A DNA stretch of 64,000 nucleotides from Hyphomicrobium denitrificans 1NES1 (GTDB lineage: Bacteria > Pseudomonadota > Alphaproteobacteria > Rhizobiales > Hyphomicrobiaceae): contig NC_021172.1 in assembly GCF_000230975.2 (NCBI RefSeq), positions 806,001-870,000 on the forward strand, given 5' to 3'. Shown here piece by piece: positions 58,316 to 64,000 of this stretch. How positions within the stretch are numbered: position 1 is the stretch's first letter; each line of letters starts with the position of its first letter. Made by a program: the position numbers and the translations under genes. The notes beneath the pieces are model-generated. The model did no database searches. It was not told the origin of the DNA and saw only the letters and a program-made list of their open reading frames with translations.

Positions 58316-60292
58316 ATGTTGAGAACTCTGTGTTTGGCTCTCGTCGTCGGCGGTGTCGCAAGCGCTGCAGATGCAGCGGATTGTCCCTACAGCCAGACAA
58401 TCAGCGATGCCTCGGGTTATGTCGGTTTGGATATCGCTTGTAGTGCCTCGTATCCTCTCGCGACCGACGCGCGTCAGGTGATCGCACATAGTCCGCAGGG
58501 TGCCTCGATGGAGTCCTATGTAGCGACGCCGCCGGGCGCGCAACAGCCGGTTCCTTCGGACGGGACCTATTTCAATGAGTTCGACAGGAAGCGCTACTAC
58601 AATGGCACGACGCAAGTGGTGACGCCGCCTTCGTCCCCCACATCGTCAAGCTCATCATCGTTCCCGGGCGGGCCGGTGAAGTTGAATCCGAACGTGACGG
58701 CAAACGTCGCCCTAGGTCCAGGCGCGACGACGTCCTCTGCGCTCTCAGGCTCGGGTCCATCGGTGTCGAATCCATACCGATATCAATCTACGAGCACGTT
58801 TGCGCCGCCTGCGGCGACGTCGGGATCGGGGACTTCTACAGCGGGGTCAAATCAGTTCGCGGAGATCGCGGCCCATATTTCGGGTGTCGCTCCGCAGTAC
58901 GGAGTCGGGGGCGTCGCGCTCAGTCGCGCCGCGGCTGAGCGAATGGCTTTCAAATTGGATCTCCAAGGATTGGCCTATAGGGACGGTCGCATCGTCCTGT
59001 CGGGCGCAAAGGACAACGATACGAGGTTGGACGCGGCCACTTTTCTAACCTCGCTACGGCTCGCTTGCGGGACAACAGATCCGTACTTCAGCCTCGATCC
59101 CGTCAACGGAACTGCTTGGATGAACGAGAGCACCGATGCCATGAGTACCATCTGGGAGCGGCTTAAGGACAGATTTCGTACCGAGCCGAAAGAAGACGGG
59201 TTCAGCAGCACGACGATCTCGGTCCGACGAGAGTTGCCGGAATTATGGTCGGAGCTTGCGCAAGAGTATCCCGACCTCAGAGCACGGCTCGTCTTTCATC
59301 CCGAATGGCTGCGGCAGACGCGGTTTGGCGAAATCCTTTATAAAGCGGATGTCCTGTTGAAGGAGCTGACTGCCGGAGCGGCAGTCCTTGACACAAATCG
59401 GCCTTTACGGGTGCGTGCTATTCCGGGCTATGTGGCACCGGATCTCAGGGGTGCAGCACGCAGCCTTTTCAATAGCGAGACGCGGGAGGTGCAAAGCCTC
59501 GGCGGGTTCCGTTTGTGGTTTGACCTGCTACCTCAGGCCAACGCGCCAGCGCAACCGGAAGCGGTCAGTAGCGGACGGGCTTTAGAGCGGAGCAAAAATC
59601 CCGGTCTATATGCTGTGCTCAGGGCGCGTGGATACATCGATGAAAAGCCGCCCCCCATGCCATTACAAAGGTCGGCTTTTTATGTCAGCGGGGATGTTAC
59701 CGACCTGTCCGAAGTGTATCCAAAAATGTTCGTCCGTCGTCACGACAGCGTGTCCGGCGAAGATCTCCCCGGGACAAGCCCTGATCTCGATCTTTTGGCA
59801 CGGGACGTAAACGCGCGCTCTGCCAAGTATGCCGATGCTTACAGTGAGCTGCGTGATCTCACAGATGTCTTTCGCGCCTATATCGCGAGTGTCAAGATCG
59901 CGCAACAAGACACCCTGATCTGCCCGAGGGTGCGGTCCATCCCGCTGTCGGAGGGCGAAAAGGTTGACACTATCCTGCCTGAGTTTCGGCCGAACGAGCT
60001 TTTCGTCACCGTGGCGCAGTACAAATCGTCGACCCGTCGGCAGCGAGTCTGGCACACCGCGAGCCAAAGTTCCGTGAGCGGCGGAATCAGCCTGCGCGGA
60101 AAGGAATTTTTTCGCGCTGCGAGCGTAGAGGCTCGGACGCCGCTAACGCGAGAAATGCACCAAGAACTCGCCGGTGGCGTGCCGTCTTCTTCTTGGACAA
60201 GCCGAACCGGGCGCCAATTCCTTGCCTTCAGCATCGACCCCCGCGAGCCGCCGCCTAAGGTCCCGATTATCGCGACCAGCGTTTTTAAGTAG
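58316..60292 (+). CDS. Large secreted protein, unknown function
   Basis: A 658-residue protein with a signal peptide (MLRTLCLALVVGGVASAADA). An N-terminal region with cysteines is followed by a Ser/Pro/Gly/Thr-rich linker (about 100-180) and two folded regions (IAAHISGVAPQYGVGGVALS onward; DVNARSAKYADAYSELRDLT onward). The Ser-rich linker suggests an exposed or surface-associated protein. The ATG at 58316 follows GGAGAG. It is probably co-transcribed with the preceding membrane protein. Domain identity is unknown to me. Confidence 0.65.
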   Translation: MLRTLCLALVVGGVASAADAADCPYSQTISDASGYVGLDIACSASYPLATDARQVIAHSPQGASMESYVATPPGAQQPVPSDGTYFNEFDRKRYYNGTTQVVTPPSSPTSSSSSSFPGGPVKLNPNVTANVALGPGATTSSALSGSGPSVSNPYRYQSTSTFAPPAATSGSGTSTAGSNQFAEIAAHISGVAPQYGVGGVALSRAAAERMAFKLDLQGLAYRDGRIVLSGAKDNDTRLDAATFLTSLRLACGTTDPYFSLDPVNGTAWMNESTDAMSTIWERLKDRFRTEPKEDGFSSTTISVRRELPELWSELAQEYPDLRARLVFHPEWLRQTRFGEILYKADVLLKELTAGAAVLDTNRPLRVRAIPGYVAPDLRGAARSLFNSETREVQSLGGFRLWFDLLPQANAPAQPEAVSSGRALERSKNPGLYAVLRARGYIDEKPPPMPLQRSAFYVSGDVTDLSEVYPKMFVRRHDSVSGEDLPGTSPDLDLLARDVNARSAKYADAYSELRDLTDVFRAYIASVKIAQQDTLICPRVRSIPLSEGEKVDTILPEFRPNELFVTVAQYKSSTRRQRVWHTASQSSVSGGISLRGKEFFRAASVEARTPLTREMHQELAGGVPSSSWTSRTGRQFLAFSIDPREPPPKVPIIATSVFK

Positions 60293-60696
60293 TCTCGATC
60301 ATAACGCGCATTGCTTCGGCTACAGGCCCAGTCGAGCAGCCGCAGGGTGACAAGGCATCGCCGCACCCGGCTCAATCGTTCTGCGCGTCTCGAAGCTTGG
60401 CGAAACTAGTTGGGGAGCCGGCATACGGCCGCGCTAACATCGTCTTGTCTCTTCAGACAATGTCCATACCCGCTGGCTGCCATGACTCGAATGGAGAAAG
60501 ATCTCGCGCTTCGCCAGTTGCGATCCACCGCGTCATGCAATGTCGCAGGCGCACTGCTGACTTGCCAGGAGACACCGAAAATCGGTGTTGATCATTTCTC
60601 GGCTAAGGCTAGTAGAGGGCTGGGCTCAGAACCTGCGGGATAGACGTATCGATCTCGGACGCTAACGCAGGCCAGTGCGTTCTAATGGAGTAATAC
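60293..60696. other. Intergenic region with palindrome
   Basis: About 400 bases with one perfect inverted repeat at 60572-60588 and, after it, the promoter region of the secreted protein gene at 60697. No gene supported. Confidence 0.45.
60572..60595. repeat. Palindrome CACCGA-AAA-TCGGTG, copy 2 (perfect)
   Basis: ACACCGA and TCGGTGT are exact inverted arms around AAA, followed by TGATCAT. The same core and a similar tail (TGNTCAT) occur at 63048, and a degenerate copy at 56295. It lies about 100 bases before the gene at 60697. Confidence 0.75.
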
Positions 60697-61422
60697 ATGT
60701 ACCGCGGAATGCACGTGGCCGCCTTGTTGTGCTTGATCAGTTGGCCGGCCCCGTGCCTGGGGTTCGGTAAGGAATTGCGTCCTGGGGATGCAGAGCCTGA
60801 CGTTGAGCTCAATGGTGTGTCGGGCTGCTCCGTAATTCCTGGCGGGCACATCATTGGTGAGGAAATCTATCTGCGTAACTGGCACGCTCTGCTGAAGCAG
60901 GGTGCTATGCAAAAGCTTTTCGACTATGCGTTTCAGACCGCTGCAGCGGAGTGTGTTGTCACCGAAGTGGGCGTTACTGTGTATGAGAGCGGCAATTCTG
61001 TAACGCCGGTCGCTACCGGCACGTGGAAAGCTGCAACGGGCGTGTGGGACATCTCTTCGGCCCTTCCAAAATGGGTCCAATGGGAGCAGAGAGACATCGC
61101 CGCAAAAGCTGCGGCTGTAAAGGCGCAGGAGGACGCTCAACGTCAAGCGAATATCATCGCGCAGCGCAAGCAGAAGGCCCTAGCCGACTGCAAGCCAGAA
61201 CCGAACTATAATGGAGGCCCTTGGTTTGCTCCTTCCTATAAGGTTTCGGCACATGACCAAGTGCAAAAAGTCGTGGCAAGTCAGCGTCTGCTTTGCGTGA
61301 AATCAGTCGACTATGTTAGCGTTGCGCCTAATCCGTTCGGCGGTAATGCGGCTCGTATTCGGATTAATGGCTACGATATGAATGGCAACCCCGGCAGCCT
61401 CGGAATGGATATTCCTTATTAG
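60697..61422 (+). CDS. Secreted protein, unknown function
   Basis: A 241-residue protein with a signal peptide (MHVAALLCLISWPAPCLGFG region), a small domain with cysteines (VSGCSVIPGG, AAAECVVTEV), an alanine/glutamine-rich helix (AAKAAAVKAQEDAQRQANII) and a C-terminal domain with two cysteines. GGAG precedes the ATG. The helix and cysteine pattern suggest a periplasmic or surface protein; no family recognised. Confidence 0.6.
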   Translation: MYRGMHVAALLCLISWPAPCLGFGKELRPGDAEPDVELNGVSGCSVIPGGHIIGEEIYLRNWHALLKQGAMQKLFDYAFQTAAAECVVTEVGVTVYESGNSVTPVATGTWKAATGVWDISSALPKWVQWEQRDIAAKAAAVKAQEDAQRQANIIAQRKQKALADCKPEPNYNGGPWFAPSYKVSAHDQVQKVVASQRLLCVKSVDYVSVAPNPFGGNAARIRINGYDMNGNPGSLGMDIPY

Positions 61423-61491
61423 TTGGGCTTTCTTGAAGGATTGCTCTCATACGACGCTTTGCAAAATGCTTGATTATGCCTGCTTGACTCA

Positions 61492-61917
61492 TCATTGGCC
61501 AAGTATCTGGGTGATGGTCCCGCCGATCACCGTTGCAATCACCCACGCGCCGAGAATGAGGACAGCGCCGTAGATCACGTATTTGAAGTTCTCATGCGCC
61601 TCGCCGAGCTTTTGGGCGTTGCCGCGCGCCGAGACGTACATGTAGCCGGCGATCAGAATGAAGAGCGCGACGACGATGATGCCGAGCCGCACCATCGCCT
61701 CCAAGACCCGCTGGACGAATTCCGAGATCGAACTCACACCGATAGGATTGCATAATTGCTTTTGCGGATCGCATGAGGCCGCGATTGCGCTAAGCGGCAT
61801 TGCCAACGAAGCTGTAGTTAGGAGCCTGAGCATAACGTTAATGAGCACCCCAATGGCACGCGGTTGCATCGAGCGCTTGAGGCGGCGCATGCCAAGAAGG
61901 GTAGCACGCCTTATCAA
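61492..61917 (-). CDS. VirB2/TrbC-like pilin subunit
   Basis: A protein of up to 141 residues. A signal-like segment (MLRLLTTASLAMPLSAIAAS) is followed by two membrane helices (AMVRLGIIVVALFILIAGYM and YVIYGAVLILGAWVIATVIG) joined by a short charged loop (SARGNAQKLGEAHENFK), the shape of type IV secretion pilins. CDPQKQLC at the mature N-terminus may form a disulfide. The true start may be 61833 (MLRLL), because the first 28 residues are strongly basic and unlike a signal peptide. No other type IV secretion genes are nearby in the window. Confidence 0.7.
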   Translation of the reverse strand: MIRRATLLGMRRLKRSMQPRAIGVLINVMLRLLTTASLAMPLSAIAASCDPQKQLCNPIGVSSISEFVQRVLEAMVRLGIIVVALFILIAGYMYVSARGNAQKLGEAHENFKYVIYGAVLILGAWVIATVIGGTITQILGQ

Positions 61918-62025
61918 AAATAATGATCGAGAGTTTGCGTGGTGTGGATAGTGAGCGCAATGCTGGAGGTATCATACATTCGCCGGGCGATATTGAAATT
62001 CTTGCCGGCGCACGTTACCGCGAGA

Positions 62026-63021
62026 TCATCCACTATAAGGGCGCAACTCCTCTGGGTGATCGTCGATGTAGGCAAGTACGCGGCGGCGCTTCTCGGGACC
62101 ACGAGATTCAGAGTTGATCGCAACCTGAGTGAAAACGTGCGGTAACACACTTTCGACACGCTCGTAGATCGACCGCCAACGCTCTTTCACGGCGTTCGCG
62201 CTTATTTTGAGTTGGGTTGCAATTTCTTGATCAATGAGGCCCTCGGTTGCGCCTAGCAGGACGCTCTGCTCGGCGCGCGTAAAGCGGCAAACTGGCCTGT
62301 TGCCAGTGAAGAGCCACGCAATCGCAGAGCCCGGGTCCCCGCGTTCAACGTCTTCTCTAGATAAACCAACGAGCACTCGCTCATCTGGTGCCGTCATTCT
62401 AAGAAAAGGCGCGAGAGTTCCTGCTGGAATCTTGCGGAGTTGAAGAAAGCCGCCGGCCAAAAACATAGGTAAAGCTGCGGCGGGCACCTCCTTCAAAATT
62501 CGATTGAGTCGGTATCCGCGATGCGAGCGAATAAGCGTCTGCTGGCCAAGCATGGACAGTTCCCGGCCGCTTGCTTCGCTCGCATCGATTGGCCGTTGGA
62601 TCCAGAGCAGTGGCACGAGGCTGAGGCCACCGTTCGCATTGCCAGCCGCTATCTGAGAGTGATTAAGGAGACCAGCGACAGGATGGTTATCGTGCGCCTC
62701 GCTAAATAACGTTAACGCCAACCATGGATGTGGGTCTTGACAATAGGATAGGGCATAGCGATCATCTAAAAAGCCGGATACTCCAAAAGCTTCTAGACAC
62801 CACACTGGTGACGGCGAACGCGTCGCTTCGATGCATGAGCCAAGCAAACATTCTTCGCCGATCAAACGATACAAAAGCTCAGCCAAATCGAGCGCCAGGT
62901 TTGAGGGCACCGGCCGTTCTGCAATGATCCAGGATGCGACAGTCGGAGCGTCTGCCGGCAGCATACGTCTGACGCGCCGCGAAATCCGTCTGCTTTCGAC
63001 GTCCTTGTTGTGTCCAGCCAT
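62026..63021 (-). CDS. LuxR-type transcriptional regulator
   Basis: A protein of about 331 residues. The C-terminal DNA-binding domain has the LuxR-type helix-turn-helix (FTRAEQSVLLGATEGLIDQE, then IATQLKISANAVKERWRSIY). The N-terminal part is not the usual autoinducer domain; it is unrecognised but contains a SREDVERGDPG and WLFTGNRPV segment common in this class. The frame extends to a GTG at 63051; ATG 63021 is used here, though neither has a good ribosome binding site. The palindrome at 63048-63072 lies directly upstream, so autoregulation is likely. Confidence 0.75.
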   Translation of the reverse strand: MAGHNKDVESRRISRRVRRMLPADAPTVASWIIAERPVPSNLALDLAELLYRLIGEECLLGSCIEATRSPSPVWCLEAFGVSGFLDDRYALSYCQDPHPWLALTLFSEAHDNHPVAGLLNHSQIAAGNANGGLSLVPLLWIQRPIDASEASGRELSMLGQQTLIRSHRGYRLNRILKEVPAAALPMFLAGGFLQLRKIPAGTLAPFLRMTAPDERVLVGLSREDVERGDPGSAIAWLFTGNRPVCRFTRAEQSVLLGATEGLIDQEIATQLKISANAVKERWRSIYERVESVLPHVFTQVAINSESRGPEKRRRVLAYIDDHPEELRPYSG

Positions 63022-63047
63022 CCTCAGAACACCGAATTCATCCCCTA

Positions 63048-63072
63048 GCACCGAAAATCGGTGTTGCTCATC
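63048..63072. repeat. Palindrome CACCGA-AAA-TCGGTG, copy 3, before LuxR gene
   Basis: CACCGA and TCGGTG around AAA, followed by TTGCTCATC. It shares about 22 of 23 bases with the copy at 60572. A half-site (ACACCGAATTC) follows at about 63029. It sits in the divergent promoter between the LuxR gene and the FhaC/ShlB gene. Confidence 0.75.
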
Positions 63073-63129
63073 GTTTCTATACTGAATTATTGCGCGACAC
63101 GCACTTGAAAAGTGGGGGAGTGAGCTGTC

Positions 63130-64000
63130 ATGCCAAGTAGCGGCAGGCTCGCGCTGTTTTGCGTGTCCGCATTATTGGCGGCAGTGTTGCCTGAGCAGGT
63201 TTTTGCCCAAGCCGTCCCCCCGTCGGATAATGCCGGGCGCATACCGCAGCGCTTCCAGGAAGCGCCGCAGCCGAAATCCCTGCCGCGCGCCGGCGGAATC
63301 GAACTTCCGTCAACCATCGCTCCGGCCAATGCGGCGCACATCAAGCTGACGGTTCGCCGGTTCGAGATCACCGGCTCGAGCATCTACAGCGCCCGCGATT
63401 TTTCAGATCTCACGGCGCCGCTGACCGGTCATCCGATCGCGCTGTCTGAGATCTACGCCCTCGCTGCCCGCATCACCGCGCGCTATGGCGAGGATGGCTA
63501 CGTCCTCTCGCGCGCCGTCGTGCCGCCGCAGTCACTGTCACCGAACGGCGCTGTCATCCGCATCGAGATTGTCGAGGGCTATGTCGACGCCGTGGTCTGG
63601 CCGGCTAGCCTTAAGCAGCGCTACCGCGATTTCTTCTCGGACTACGAAGCCCGCATCGTCGAATCGCGTCCGGCCAACATCAAAGTCATCGAGCGCTATC
63701 TGCTTCTGGCGAGCGACCTGCCAGGGTTGACATTCTCATCGACCTTCAAGCCTTCCGGTTTGCACGCGAAGGCATCGACCCTCATCGTGTCGGCAGCGAC
63801 CAAGCCTGTTTCTGCGGAAGCCAGCGTCGACAACTGGGGCTCTAAGGGGCGCGGACCCTGGGAAGCGATCGTTTCCGGCACCGCCAACAACTGGTTGGGG
63901 CTGCACGAGGCGCTGTCGATGAGATACGCGACCGCCGTGCCGTCAACCAACCAGCTCCAGTATTGGGAGGGAACATGGCGGCAGGTGCTCAACTCCGAAG
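63130..64000 (+). CDS. Two-partner secretion transporter FhaC/ShlB (partial)
   Basis: The frame runs off the right edge after 290 codons. A signal peptide (LALFCVSALLAAVLPEQVFA) is followed by a proline-rich linker, a POTRA domain (KLTVRRFEITGSSIYSARDF through GHPIALSEIYALAARITARY), a second POTRA-like part (VIRIEIVEGYVDAVVWPASL) and the first beta-barrel strands (SAEASVDNWGSKGRGPWEAI). It forms an outer-membrane pore that exports a large partner protein (TpsA), whose gene is not in the window. GGGGGAG lies just before the ATG at 63130. The LuxR-type gene and a palindrome are upstream. Confidence 0.9.
   Translation, partial: MPSSGRLALFCVSALLAAVLPEQVFAQAVPPSDNAGRIPQRFQEAPQPKSLPRAGGIELPSTIAPANAAHIKLTVRRFEITGSSIYSARDFSDLTAPLTGHPIALSEIYALAARITARYGEDGYVLSRAVVPPQSLSPNGAVIRIEIVEGYVDAVVWPASLKQRYRDFFSDYEARIVESRPANIKVIERYLLLASDLPGLTFSSTFKPSGLHAKASTLIVSAATKPVSAEASVDNWGSKGRGPWEAIVSGTANNWLGLHEALSMRYATAVPSTNQLQYWEGTWRQVLNSE

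Noticed and set aside
1..64000. CRISPR array
   Set aside because: No series of regularly spaced identical repeats was found; the DUF2779 protein is only Cas4-like in its N-terminal part.

Overview
The window looks like a chromosome segment of a high-GC alphaproteobacterium, most likely of the order Hyphomicrobiales (Rhizobiales). The evidence is the DUF3489/DUF2924/serine-recombinase cassette, the style of the RND efflux locus with its TetR regulators, and island genes typical of that group. No rRNA and no complete tRNA gene is present. The species cannot be named from the sequence.

Layout. (1) 1-1350: an intact short tyrosine integrase and a decayed inverted copy of it. (2) 1600-13470: metabolic and efflux genes: a KAS II-like ketosynthase, an NTF2/SnoaL-like protein, a glutathione S-transferase, two related TetR repressors, a thiolase, a small secreted protein, a 49-residue protein, an RND pump (adaptor plus transporter) and an alpha/beta hydrolase. 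Five copies of a TTAGAT-N10-ATCTAA type dyad lie at the promoters of the two TetR genes, the small secreted gene and the pump, which suggests one shared regulon. (3) 13700-19130: a junkyard of broken genes, with a serine recombinase whose N-terminus (15127) and C-terminus (about 18955) lie 3.4 kb apart.

(4) From 19333 an integrated element appears to begin. The 3' half of a tRNA-Gln(CTG) gene forms a probable attachment site, followed by a tyrosine integrase. A 2-kb cargo (PepSY protein, cytochrome b561, VIT1-type transporter) is bracketed by a 24-bp direct repeat made of the end of the integrase gene. Then come AlpA-ParA-RHH maintenance genes and a defence island: type I restriction-modification with a GmrSD-like DUF262/DUF1524 nuclease gene between hsdM and hsdS, an ASCH protein, a PHP/SMC-type ATPase, a DUF2779 exonuclease-like protein and a double cold-shock-like protein. 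(5) 40439-47848, all on the minus strand: a long backbone operon with a CHC2 zinc finger protein, a replication-relaxation protein, JAB and ThiF/E1 proteins, an E2-like candidate and a TraG/VirD4-type ATPase broken by two frameshifts. (6) 47991-49380: a PadR regulator with a secreted repeat protein. A similar candidate operator lies at both promoter regions.

(7) 49501-52976 holds the most interesting locus: a compact ubiquitin-like conjugation operon (ubiquitin-like protein, E2 of the Prok-E2_E type, JAB-E1 fusion, DUF6527) with start/stop overlaps at every junction. It is divergent from an XRE regulator and an ImmA/IrrE peptidase, with a clear promoter and a candidate operator between them. 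(8) 53100-64000: small island proteins, a HEPN-like protein, a YedK/HMCES DNA-repair protein, secreted or membrane proteins of unknown function, a VirB2/TrbC-like pilin, a LuxR-type regulator and the start of an FhaC/ShlB two-partner-secretion transporter that runs off the right edge. A CACCGA-AAA-TCGGTG palindrome recurs three times in this last part.

Working together: integrase, ParA, CHC2, replication-relaxation, TraG and pilin genes suggest an integrative conjugative element or its remnant. Its cargo is restriction, nucleases and two E1/JAB-type protein-modification gene sets. Several frameshifts could be real decay or sequencing errors and are flagged where seen.
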